Assembly (NCBI RefSeq): GCF_005311025.1 | Contig: NZ_CP031747.1 | Location: 1,736,001-1,800,000, forward strand | Direction: 5' to 3' | Length of the DNA: 64,000 bases | DNA from: Alcaligenes faecalis | GTDB lineage: Bacteria > Pseudomonadota > Gammaproteobacteria > Burkholderiales > Burkholderiaceae_B | Part shown: positions 46,373 to 56,416 of the stretch, in pieces | How positions within the stretch are numbered: the stretch's first letter is position 1 | How the letters are laid out: each line of letters starts with the position of its first letter | Position numbers and translations under genes: made by a program | Notes under the pieces: model-generated | Told to the model about the DNA's origin: nothing | Database searches by the model: none | What the model saw: the letters and a program-made list of their open reading frames with translations, nothing else

Positions 46373-46689
46373 ATGGGACATTACGCAAGCTCTTATCACG
46401 TTGGTAAGCCGACGACCTATGAAGAAGGCACACCGCGCAAGACGTGACACAAAACATCCATAGTGAAATGGTCGGAGAAGTCCGCATTCTGATGACCTTC
46501 CAACGAGCCCAGGAAAGGCTGAAAGAAGTGCTGGGAATGCCTGAACAAGACAGCACTCGGGTCATTCGCCCTTTTAAAGAAAACGGCTGGCACTTTTCCG
46601 GGAAGTGGAAACAGGCGTATCCAAAACTGGAAAAGCAGGAACTGGCAGAACGTGTTGTAGAGGCTGTTCGCTCGGCATTCGAAAAATAA
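46373..46689 (+). CDS. Small hypothetical ORFs left of the island
   Basis: An 81-residue ORF (GTG start 46444, ending 46689) has a plausible sequence (RVIRPFKENGWHFSGKWK; YPKLEKQELAERVVEAVRSAF), resembling a C-terminal helical part of a larger protein. It overlaps by four bases a 24-residue ORF (46373-46447) beginning with ATG. Either the pair is a coupled leader and gene, or one broken gene. No function is recognised. Confidence 0.4.
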
Positions 46690-46759
46690 AAACCGCAGGC
46701 CGCGCCGAAATAGATCAGAGTTAGCTTAGGAGCAACAGTCTTGGGAAACAAAGCAGAAC

Positions 46760-46782
46760 TGGAGCGGGTGATGGGAATCGAA
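46760..46782. repeat. Left attachment-site repeat (copy of tRNA-Gly 3' end)
   Basis: This 23-bp sequence is identical to 51983-52005, the 3' end of the tRNA-Gly gene including its CCA. It marks the far end of the island. A partial 10-bp copy of the same start (TGGAGCGGGT) is at 46827-46836. Confidence 0.8.
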
Positions 46783-47961
46783 GGTTCCTACACCAGCTTC
46801 CGCAACACTTTGATTTAAAAGGAACATGGAGCGGGTAACGCTACTCTATGTCGGATACTTCTGTAGCAGTTTACCAGAGCACTCTTGCTCAACGGACTTT
46901 CGGCATGTGGGGACGTCAGGGGCCGGTGCTCGGAAGAAGTAAGCGCGAAATACTTATGCGCAAACTCGTATAAAGATTGACTCTCCGTGGGCTCGATTGA
47001 AGGACGCAATACCTTGGACCGGTCGCAGCGGCCCTAGGACCCCCTACTATTGTTTGAGATTGGCTCGGGCGCTTGGCTTGTTGACGTTCCGCAGGCGGGG
47101 AGGGTTGACACAAGTTCGTGTGTTGACCACTAAAGCAACGGGAGTGGAATTAATAAGAGACATAACTTGTCTATAGTTATTCCCTTTGTTTGATGCTCGT
47201 TGTTTAGCTTCTTCCCATGGGAGAGCCAATACTATCCCTAGGCTTCTCGCACAGAAGAAACCTAGTTGGAGGCATTGGCGCTCCAATATTCTTTCCTATG
47301 GGCAGTCCCTCACTTTGGTCGTGACGCTTTGTGTCAGGAGAGAAGCTGGATCCAAAACTGAGCCAATCGGACCTCTCCCATCGTCCCGGCTGCGTCTTCC
47401 TCTTGCGAGGCAACTCTAACGGAGAGCACCATGACGATCCCATCCATGCTCCGCCGCCCACCCGTCGAGCAGCTTTACGACCTCGCCCAACCGCTCTTTC
47501 GCCGAGAAGCAAGGAAGCGCATACCCAGTCTCTCGGGCGCGCACCGAGCAATTTCGCACAGAGACCGACATAGGGGAATATTTGGTGTTGAACGATCGCG
47601 CGTAGGCTCTTGAGTAAATTTTATTGTGCTTTTGCTTGGCGGCGGCGGATGGTGATCGCGCCATAGCTGGACAATACAAACACCTGGCAGTCGAGGCTTG
47701 GGTAGAGCGTCAACGACATGCCGACCGTGAGTAACAACTAGTAGCTGCTTCCAAATTACAATGATGTGTTATTGCACATTACTTTCGGGTAGATACTTAG
47801 TGCCGTCAAGTCTCTGCATCGGAAAATTACTGATGGCTAGACATTGTCGGCGTACTTGCTCCGGAACTTTGCGATGACGTTCTCACAATTGCGCTACATT
47901 GGCTTAATCGGCTGAACGGTAAAGCCGTGTTTATCGACAACCCTTATTAAAAAATTAGACC
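46783..47961. other. Island stretch without a convincing gene
   Basis: About 1.2 kb. Small ORFs occur on both strands, but none shows a recognisable domain, ribosome site and composition together. The minus-strand ORF over 47204-47551 looks like chance and the rest may be decayed genes. The last 100 bp is AT-rich and should hold the promoter of the cassette. Confidence 0.5.
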
Positions 47962-48711
47962 ATGAAAAAAGAATCCGGTAATTCCAGTGTGCGAACAACG
48001 TTGTTGCTTTGTGTTGTCGGGTTGGTATTAATTATTGCCGGCATGGCTATTGATAAAAAAATACTGAACATAAAGATACAGGACGTCTGCTCCAATCTCG
48101 GCGCTCTTTTTTTGATCATTGGAACCTTACAATGGTTTTTTGATGAAAATTCGCGTCAAGGATTGATGGATCAGATAAATGAGCGCCTGGATCAACGTGA
48201 ACGACTCAGAACATTAGGTGTCGATCGCGGTCTAAAAAACTCAAAAGAAATCGGTGCTGATGATCAAGATGTGAGTGACTTGAAGGGCGCGGAAAGAGTG
48301 GTGATCGGGGTTCACTATTCCGATGGAACCATTGTTCGCTTTGAGAATGTTATAAGGTCGCGGTTAGAGAAAAAGAAACTGACCCAGATTCTTCATTCTG
48401 AACCAACAGAGACTAAAGCGAAGCATTTCCTCGAAAATTCGCTTTCTACTCCGGTTGATCTTCAGGTAAAGATTAATCAGTTTAAGCAAGTGATGAACTC
48501 TAAGTTTAGTGCTGACCCAAATCTGCAGCTGATTGCTCATGATAGGGTTTTGAGGTATTCATTCGTCTATTGTGAGAAATTTATTTGGATCATATTTATG
48601 ACGAACTCTTCTACCTATGTTCCGCAAGTTCCGGCCCTTAAAGTTCACGCTGGAACTCCTCTTTTCAATTTCTTCCTTGAGGATATCCGAGGACTTGGAG
48701 TAACGCTATGA
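47962..48711 (+). CDS. Two-TM membrane protein of the island cassette
   Basis: A 249-residue protein. Two hydrophobic helices (about residues 12-30, TTLLLCVVGLVLIIAGMAI, and 43-60, CSNLGALFLIIGTLQWFF) are followed by a cytoplasmic region of about 190 residues with a charged linker. The C-terminal part (HDRVLRYSFVYCEKFIWIIF ... VPALKVHAGTPLFNFFLEDI) resembles a PLD-like sensor fold, but the active residues of PLD are not visible. AT-rich compared with the chromosome. Its stop overlaps the next gene's start (ATGA). Function unknown; defence or stress effector is possible. Confidence 0.75.
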   Translation: MKKESGNSSVRTTLLLCVVGLVLIIAGMAIDKKILNIKIQDVCSNLGALFLIIGTLQWFFDENSRQGLMDQINERLDQRERLRTLGVDRGLKNSKEIGADDQDVSDLKGAERVVIGVHYSDGTIVRFENVIRSRLEKKKLTQILHSEPTETKAKHFLENSLSTPVDLQVKINQFKQVMNSKFSADPNLQLIAHDRVLRYSFVYCEKFIWIIFMTNSSTYVPQVPALKVHAGTPLFNFFLEDIRGLGVTL

Positions 48712-49163
48712 ACATTGATGATCAGGCTACAAACTTGTTGGAAGCCGCAATAAAAAATATTGGACTGGAACGAGCAAAGAATCTATTGAGGGAGGCTGCT
48801 CATACTCCTGATGATAAAACGCTTACCATTATAGCGAATCAAAATGCGCACCATATTCCGGCGAAATATCTTCGAGGGGAGGTCTATATTGCAAGCAAAG
48901 GTAATATTGACTTTTCATCTTTGTCTGCAATTGAAAGGCAATACGTTGAGATTATCGAAAGGCTGAAAAATAAATTGATGTGTAAGGCTTGGGCTAAGGT
49001 GTATCTTATTCCGACTGGGCATCCTACACTTTCGCTGCAAATTAAAAGCGCAGTCTATCGCATCACTCGAATGGATACTACTGATCTTTTCTATTCAAAT
49101 GGCGAATACTATGACATCACTATAAATTGGCGCGATCAGAAGGACTTTGGGCCGTCAAAGTAA
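48708..49163 (+). CDS. Soluble partner protein of the island cassette
   Basis: A 151-residue soluble protein with no recognised family. An N-terminal helical half (LEAAIKNIGLERAKNLLREA, then LSAIERQYVEIIERLKNKL) leads to a beta-rich C-terminal half (CKAWAKVYLIPTGHPTLSLQ; AVYRITRMDTTDLFYSNGEY). The ATG lies in the tail of the upstream gene (ATGA), with GGAG about 9 bp before, so the pair is translationally coupled. Whether it senses, regulates or completes the membrane protein is unknown. Confidence 0.75.
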   Translation: MNIDDQATNLLEAAIKNIGLERAKNLLREAAHTPDDKTLTIIANQNAHHIPAKYLRGEVYIASKGNIDFSSLSAIERQYVEIIERLKNKLMCKAWAKVYLIPTGHPTLSLQIKSAVYRITRMDTTDLFYSNGEYYDITINWRDQKDFGPSK

Positions 49164-49461
49164 CTCGATGTAAAGTGATTTTTTACTTGGGGTGGTTAGT
49201 TTCTGGAATTGAATTAACGGTCGACCGGTTCGCGAAGGCAGAGATCGGAGGCGCGGCATGTCATTTAAGTCATTTTTAGATCGTCTCTTGTTCTGAGAGT
49301 TGCACACCTGAAAACTGAGACTACAGAATTGGAGTCTCGTCGTGCCAACAAACGACCGGTTTCCGACACCACTCCGCTAGCGGTTACCATTGGGTTAGAA
49401 ATATAGTCCTTGGCTTTTCCAACGGGGCGGCCTAGCCTGGGAGTGTTTTCTGACGGGGGCA
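49164..49461. other. Short gap before the recombinase remnant
   Basis: About 300 bp with no gene visible, containing fragments of low coding quality on both strands. Confidence 0.4.
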
Positions 49462-49920
49462 ATGCACATGGCAATCTTCGGATACGGACGAGGCTAAACG
49501 GGGAAGCAAACAACCGAGAATCAACGGCTTGATTTTGACGGAGCCGGGTTCGATATTAACTACTGGTTCACAGACCACGGGATAAGCGGAAAGACCGGTG
49601 CTAGTGAGTGCCCGGAGTTCGGGCGGTTGGAGGAAAAGAGTCATAATGGCGAAACCCTCGTCGTCCCAAAGCTTGATCGGCTGGGCCGCGACGTGCTGGA
49701 CGTGCTGCAAACCATTCGGGCGCTCGAACGTCGGTCGATCAAGGTCATACTCACGCAGCTGGGGCAGACCGACCTAACATCGCCTACCTGGAAACTGCTG
49801 CTCACGATGCTGGCGTCAGTTGCGGAGATGGATCTCGATCTACTAATCGAGCGAACGCAAGCCGGGTATCTCCAGCGTCATGCGGCTGATCTGAAAAAAA
49901 TGCCCTCGCTGGCAGCCTAG
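49462..49920 (+). pseudogene. Broken serine recombinase (resolvase/invertase family)
   Basis: From ATG 49462/49468 one frame reads AIFGYGRG, TAA, then TGKQTTENQRLDFDGAG, YWFTDHGISGKTGAS, GETLVVPKLDRLGRDVLDVL and VAEMDLDLLIERTQAG. Aligned to the N-terminal motif of resolvases (YxRVSTxxQ), the TAA at 49495-49497 falls on the catalytic serine codon. The C-terminus after RTQAG diverges and stops early, lacking the helix-turn-helix. It is therefore inactive. Confidence 0.85.
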
Positions 49921-50082
49921 ACGAAGCCGGTCGCTACTTGTCCATACGTCAGAGTCAGTAGCAGTGACGCGGTGATACGTCTCGCGGACCGGTGGTTCGC
50001 ATGCGGTTTCATCATTTATAGGGTGGCCACCATTAGGGTGGTCATTTTTAGGATGTGTCGCGATTGTAGTTGCCTGCCAACA

Positions 50083-50346
50083 ATGCCGTGCATGACGGCA
50101 CACACATCATCCAGGAATCGCTTCGGGGCGAGGGTTCGAGAACTGCGGAAAGCTACCACCAAGTTGAGCCAAGAGGCATTCGCCTACAAGTGCGGCTTCG
50201 TTCGTGGCTATATGGGGAAGATCGAGACCGGGAAGGCGAATCCATCCTTGGACTCGATTCAGACAATCGCCGATGCCCTTGGAGTGCCGGTCAAGACACT
50301 ATTTGAGGAAGACGGTGCCGAACGAGCACCGTCGGTTGAGGGCTAG
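50083..50346 (+). CDS. HTH (Xre-type) DNA-binding protein
   Basis: An 87-residue form is proposed from ATG 50083; the open frame extends further upstream. The helix-turn-helix reads RVRELRKATTKLSQEAFAYKCGFVRGYMGKIETGKANPS, with a Cro/C1-like tail. No strong ribosome site supports the start. It may be the regulator of the island. It lies between the two recombinase remnants. Confidence 0.6.
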   Translation: MPCMTAHTSSRNRFGARVRELRKATTKLSQEAFAYKCGFVRGYMGKIETGKANPSLDSIQTIADALGVPVKTLFEEDGAERAPSVEG

Positions 50347-50354
50347 AGCGGGGA

Positions 50355-51880
50355 CTAGCCAGCCTTCGCGCCGCTCGATTTGCGACGAACGCTATCCTTT
50401 TGACGTTCGGCGCATCGAATGGCCCAGATACCGTCGGACGCAATGAATGGCGTGATGCCGTCTACTTCGGGCAAGGTCAGCCCGTTGACTACCGGAGCCA
50501 ACTGGTTAGCGTCCCGGTCCTTCGCGTAGCGATTCCAGCTTTCAGTGTCTCCGAGCTGGTGTCCTGCTATTTGCGCCATCACCCGTTCGGGTGTGCCTAG
50601 GCATTCGGTTGCGGTCAGGAACGTGTGCCTAAACGAGTGGAATGTATTCATTCCACTCGTTCAATGCTCAGCGTTCAACCCAAGAACCGTTTATTGAACC
50701 AAGAACTGGCTGGCCTGCCGTAACCTTTGACCGGATCACGTCTGAGCTCCGGGAATAGCCGCTTGTGACCAGCCTTCCAAAGCCCTTGAATATATTCTGG
50801 TAACCCAACTGGACGAGCCTGTGGGGTAACGAAAAGACCCCTAAAGAATTGATTGTTTTGAGAGATTTGTCTTTCTCGTCAATATCGTCGGTTTTGAATC
50901 GTCGCCTTGACTGGCAGAGATCGTTCGGAAGTTGCGCCAAGCGGCGCACGTACTCCTCGACTGTTTCACACTCGATTTCCCCGAGCTCAGGGTCTCCCAT
51001 CACATCACTAAACAGCTTCGCTTCTATGGTCATACACTGAGTTTGCGCCTCTCCCCAATTGCGATTCCCCTTGTAAGACTCGAATAACGCCGAAAACTGC
51101 TTCTTGCCGTGCCTGACCGTTATTGGATCGAATACGACCGGGGCTGCGCCGGTCGCTGCTGGCGGAGTGTCAAGCGTCTCAGTTGGGCTGGGAGTGATCA
51201 ATGTCGTTGGAGCAGCCGAAGCGATCGACGGCGCTGGGAGGTCAATCATGGGGGGCGGGCTGAGCGACGCAACGAGCCTGGCGCGAACCTTCGTCACGGC
51301 TGTTTTGTGCGCGATACATCGGACGAGGTCTACGGCTACCGGGTCCTCAAGAAATACGCCCACTAAATTGCCGTCACGGAACACCTCCTCTTGAGACTTC
51401 CCGGCGGTGACAACCTGTTGCAGCATGGCCCGAGGATTGAGAAATCGCACGGTCCCGGTGTGTATGGTTCGCTAGCCCGTGGCCTCTGTTTCGTTCCAGA
51501 TGAATTCGCCGTCGAAGTCCCGTCCCGGTCTGGTCATTGAGGACTGGCCCCCGCCAGCAGGATTGTGCGTGAAGACGTGCGCACCATCGTTGAGCAGTTC
51601 ATTTGCCAGCAGTTCCGGCTGCATACCGATGGTCCGGGCAGCCTCGACGATGGGAATCATGCCCTCGCCATCGAGCAATGGGTTTTCCGCCCTCAGTTTC
51701 TCGATGTCCTACGTCATGAAGTGTCCGCGCCAATGCGCCTAAATCTGATGGGCGACGAGTTTAGCGGCTTCACGGTCCCGGAGTCGGGTGGACGCGTAAA
51801 TTTCGTTCTTGCTAATCGCTGCGCGCAAGCGTTTGGGAACGATGAGACGGACAACGTAGAGCCGCTAGGGGACGATAAAG
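50355..51880 (-). pseudogene. Broken tyrosine integrase next to tRNA-Gly
   Basis: On the minus strand the N-terminal part (RLYVVRLIVPKRLRAAISKN ... LRDREAAKLVAHQI) is followed in the same frame by TAG codons near 51737-51739 and 51713-51715, a third at 51472-51474 and then RTIHTGTVRFLNPRAMLQQV. The middle, with the first catalytic arginine, is missing. The C-terminal piece (ORF 50355-50651) keeps FHSFRHTFLTATECLG, QIAGHQLGD and the final NRYAKD tyrosine but is in another frame. The orientation, next to the tRNA, is typical of a tRNA-targeting integrase. Confidence 0.85.
50632..50661. repeat. 13-bp perfect palindrome at the integrase breakpoint
   Basis: AACGAGTGGAATG (50632-50644) and CATTCCACTCGTT (50649-50661) with a 4-bp spacer. 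It sits at the edge of the C-terminal integrase piece (HSFRH coding sequence), where the catalytic middle is deleted. Confidence 0.7.
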
Positions 51881-51982
51881 GCAGGAGGTTTGGGCCACCG
51901 TAGAAGACCACTGTAGTAGTGGTGCAGCCACGCTCATGAAACATGCACTTAGTCCATTGAAATCAAGGAGCTAGGTGATGCG

Positions 51983-52005
51983 TGGAGCGGGTGATGGGAA
52001 TCGAA
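51983..52005. repeat. Right attachment-site repeat within tRNA-Gly
   Basis: The 23 bp at the tRNA 3' end that is repeated at 46760-46782. See the island entry. Confidence 0.8.
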
Positions 52006-52056
52006 CCCACGACGGATGCTTGGGAAGCATCAGTTTTACCATTAAACTACACCCGC
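51983..52056 (-). tRNA. tRNA-Gly (anticodon CCC)
   Basis: A 74-nt gene on the minus strand including CCA. The acceptor stem GCGGGTG pairs with CACCCGC, the anticodon arm is GATGC-TTCCCAA-GCATC with anticodon CCC at 52022-52024 (reads GGG codons), and the T-arm holds the TTCGATT loop pattern. Its 3' end is the target of the island, whose integration regenerates the complete gene. Confidence 0.95.
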
Positions 52057-52258
52057 CCTGATGGAGAGGTCTGCCTCAAAAGCAGACGATCCCGCGAATG
52101 GGGAAGCGAAAATTATAGCGCGATCTTTTCTTCATGCGTCGCCCCGGCCCTATCTTTTTCGCGCGCCACCACATGAATTCGGCGGCAAGACTCACTACAA
52201 TAGAGTTTTCCCGCTTTTAGCTGATACGCGAGCCATCCCTGATGCCCGCGCCACAACC

Positions 52259-53970
<1,712 letters not shown>

Positions 53971-54012
53971 ATCACTCGTCCGGTCCGGGCCGGACCATAT
54001 CCAGAGACAAGA

Positions 54013-54213
54013 ATGAACATTACCCTGAACGGCCAGAGCAAGACTCTGGCAAACTCCGACACGGTTGGCACGCTGATTATCGAGCTGGGCTACGAGAACA
54101 AGCGCATTGCCGTGGAACTGAACGGCGATATCGTGCCCAAAAGCCAGCACGCCAGCACCCCGATCAAAGAAGGCGACACCATTGAAATCGTGGTTGCCGT
54201 CGGTGGCGGCTGA
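54013..54213 (+). CDS. thiS: Sulfur carrier protein ThiS
   Basis: A 66-residue ubiquitin-fold protein ending in Gly-Gly-Gly (VVAVGGG), the site of thiocarboxylate formation in thiamine thiazole synthesis. MNITLNGQSK and VELNGDIVPKS are typical. No thiG, thiF or thiO lies next to it in this window, though ThiG should act with it. Confidence 0.9.
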   Translation: MNITLNGQSKTLANSDTVGTLIIELGYENKRIAVELNGDIVPKSQHASTPIKEGDTIEIVVAVGGG

Positions 54214-54343
54214 TACTCGCCCTTTAAAATGCACAATTGCTGACATTCCGGTACGGCTTCGGGGATAAAAATGAGGTCATAATGGGCCGTCTCGCCTGCC
54301 ATCAAGCAGGCAGCCGTAGAACCCTAACTTCAGGAGCAAAGCG

Positions 54344-54787
54344 ATGGGCGTATTCAGTTTTCTTAAAGATGTCGGCGAAAAACTCTTTGGTGCCAACGAA
54401 GCCAAAGCAGCAACAGCTGACGAACTCCAGAAAGAACTGGCCAAACACCAACTTTCCGCCGACGGTCTGAATCTGACGGTTGATGGCGACAAAGTTACGG
54501 TTAGCGGCCAAGCCGCCTCCACCGAACAAGCCGAGAAAATTGTACTGGCTCTGGGTAACACCCTGGGTGTCTCTCAAGTCGACAACCAGCTCAGCGTTGC
54601 TCAGCCTTCCGCAGAAGCCACCATGTATACCGTACAGAAAGGCGACACCCTGTGGAAAATTGCTGAAACCAACTACGGCAAGGCAAACGGCGCAAAATAC
54701 ACGGTTATTTTTGAAGCCAACAAGCCTATGCTCAGCCATCCTGACAAGATCTATCCCGGTCAGGTACTGCGTATTCCTGCGCTGTAA
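54344..54787 (+). CDS. BON-LysM domain protein (YgaU/Kbp-like)
   Basis: A 147-residue protein with an N-terminal BON-type domain (LNLTVDGDKVTVSGQAAST) and a C-terminal LysM domain (YTVQKGDTLWKIAETNYGK ... PGQVLRIPAL). It lacks an evident signal peptide, as does E. coli Kbp (YgaU), a potassium-binding protein. A terminator follows. Confidence 0.88.
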   Translation: MGVFSFLKDVGEKLFGANEAKAATADELQKELAKHQLSADGLNLTVDGDKVTVSGQAASTEQAEKIVLALGNTLGVSQVDNQLSVAQPSAEATMYTVQKGDTLWKIAETNYGKANGAKYTVIFEANKPMLSHPDKIYPGQVLRIPAL

Positions 54788-54803
54788 CAACAACAGCTCA
54801 GGA

Positions 54804-54834
54804 CGAAAAAAAGCCCGCATACGCGGGCTTTTCT
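54804..54834. terminator. Bidirectional terminator between the LysM gene and ffh
   Basis: AAGCCCGC (54811-54818) and GCGGGCTT (54823-54830) with a 4-nt loop, A run before and T run after. Confidence 0.85.
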
Positions 54835-54888
54835 CTTGGTGGTCCTGCCAGAGCGATTCACGCCCTTGCGGCAAGCTCCAAGCGCTTC

Positions 54889-56313
54889 TTAGCGAAAGCC
54901 CTTGAAGCCCTTGCCAGCCAGACCTTTCAAGGCACCCATACCGCCCAGGCCGCGCATCATCTTGGCCATGCCGCCTTTTTTCATCTGCTTCATCATGCCT
55001 TGCATTTGCTCGAACTGATTGAGCAAGCGGTTGACCTCTTGCACTGGCACGCCAGAACCGGCAGCGATACGACGCTTGCGCGAGGCTTTGAGCAGTTCGG
55101 GCTTGGCACGCTCGGCCGGGGTCATGGAGTTCAATATCCCTTCCGTACGACGCAATTGCTGTTCAGCCTGACCACCTTGCAACTGGGACGCGGCTTGCGA
55201 GAACTGGGCAGGCAGTTTTTCCAGCAAGGAGCCCATATCACCCAGCTTCTTGACTTGCTGCAGCTGGTCACGGAAGTCATTCAGGTCGAACTTGTCGCCC
55301 GATTTGATCTTGTCGGTAATCTTCTGCGCTTCGGCGATGTCGATATTGCGCTGGGCCTGTTCGACCAGCGAAACAATATCGCCCATGCCCAGCACGCGCT
55401 GAGCCATACGCTCGGGGTGGAATGGCTCCAGACCATCCAGCTTTTCGGAAACACCCACAAACTTCAGCGGCTTGCCGGTGACATGACGTACGGACAAGGC
55501 CGCACCACCACGTGCATCACCATCCAGCTTGGTCAGCACCACACCCGTCAGCGGCAAGGCATCAGCAAAGGCCTTGGCCACATTGACCGCGTCCTGCCCC
55601 TGCATGGCATCGACCACGAACAAGGTTTCAATCGGGTTCAGCAGATCGTACAGAGCGCGAATTTCGCGCATCATTTCTTCGTCAATACCCAGGCGACCGG
55701 CCGTGTCGACAATCAGCACATCAAAGTGATGACGCTTGGCGTGATCCAGGGCATTGCGGGCAATGTCGGCCGGTTTCTGGCTGGGATCGGAGGGCAGGAA
55801 CTCGACGCCCACCTGGGCGGCAACAGTTTTCAGCTGCTCGATAGCGGCTGGTCGATACACGTCGGCACTGACCACCAGAACTTTCTTCTTGCCTGTCTTG
55901 CGGCCATGCTGAACGTGGCCGCCTTCGCTCAGCCATTTGGCGAGCTTACCGGTGGTGGTGGTTTTACCCGCACCTTGCAGACCGGCCATCAGAATAATCG
56001 CGGGTGGCTGAGCCGCCAGGGACAGCTCGCTGGCGTTGTCACCCAGGTCTGCGCCCATCAGATTGGTCAGCTCCTGGTGAACAACACCCACCAGTGCCTG
56101 GCCAGGATTCAAGCTGTCGGCAACTTCAACACCAAGCGCCTTTTCTTTGACCCGTGCGACAAACTCGCGCACGACGGGCAAGGCCACGTCCGCTTCCAGC
56201 AAAGCCAGACGCACTTCCCTCAACATATCCTGAGTATTGGATTCGGTCAGACGAGCCTGTCCGCGCATGGTTTTCACCACACGCGACATACGCTGGGTCA
56301 GATTTTCAAACAT
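54889..56313 (-). CDS. ffh: Signal recognition particle protein Ffh
   Basis: A 474-residue SRP54 GTPase. The N-terminal helix bundle is followed by the G domain: P-loop GLQGAGKTTTTGKLAKW, DVLIVDTAGRLGID and TKLDGDARGG, and the M domain with the RNA-binding RRIAAGSGVPVQEVNRLL and a Met/Gly-rich tail. It targets nascent membrane proteins to the membrane with 4.5S RNA. About 20 residues longer than many Ffh proteins. Divergent from the CcsA-like gene. Confidence 0.97.
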   Translation of the reverse strand: MFENLTQRMSRVVKTMRGQARLTESNTQDMLREVRLALLEADVALPVVREFVARVKEKALGVEVADSLNPGQALVGVVHQELTNLMGADLGDNASELSLAAQPPAIILMAGLQGAGKTTTTGKLAKWLSEGGHVQHGRKTGKKKVLVVSADVYRPAAIEQLKTVAAQVGVEFLPSDPSQKPADIARNALDHAKRHHFDVLIVDTAGRLGIDEEMMREIRALYDLLNPIETLFVVDAMQGQDAVNVAKAFADALPLTGVVLTKLDGDARGGAALSVRHVTGKPLKFVGVSEKLDGLEPFHPERMAQRVLGMGDIVSLVEQAQRNIDIAEAQKITDKIKSGDKFDLNDFRDQLQQVKKLGDMGSLLEKLPAQFSQAASQLQGGQAEQQLRRTEGILNSMTPAERAKPELLKASRKRRIAAGSGVPVQEVNRLLNQFEQMQGMMKQMKKGGMAKMMRGLGGMGALKGLAGKGFKGFR

Positions 56314-56416
56314 AGGACTGGGTTCGCTTAAACTAGGTTATCGTGTGGTCTACGAATAAGAATAAAATGGCCACTTGAGGTACGCCCCGTACCGTTTTTC
56401 AGGAAATCCGGGACTT

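Larger units (their letters stand above)
46760..52005. mobile_element. Decayed genomic island at tRNA-Gly(CCC), about 5.2 kb
   Basis: The segment is bounded by a 23-bp direct repeat of the tRNA-Gly 3' end, as in integrase-mediated site-specific insertion. Contents in order: a 1.2-kb stretch without an intact gene, a two-gene cassette, a broken serine recombinase, an HTH gene, and a tyrosine integrase remnant next to the tRNA. Much of the segment is AT-richer than the flanking chromosome. Both recombinases are inactive, so the island is probably fixed unless a helper acts in trans. Confidence 0.8.

Noticed and set aside
47204-47679. Minus-strand ORFs in the left part of the island
   Set aside because: Low-complexity Arg/Gly/Ser composition, no domain, no ribosome site; likely chance.
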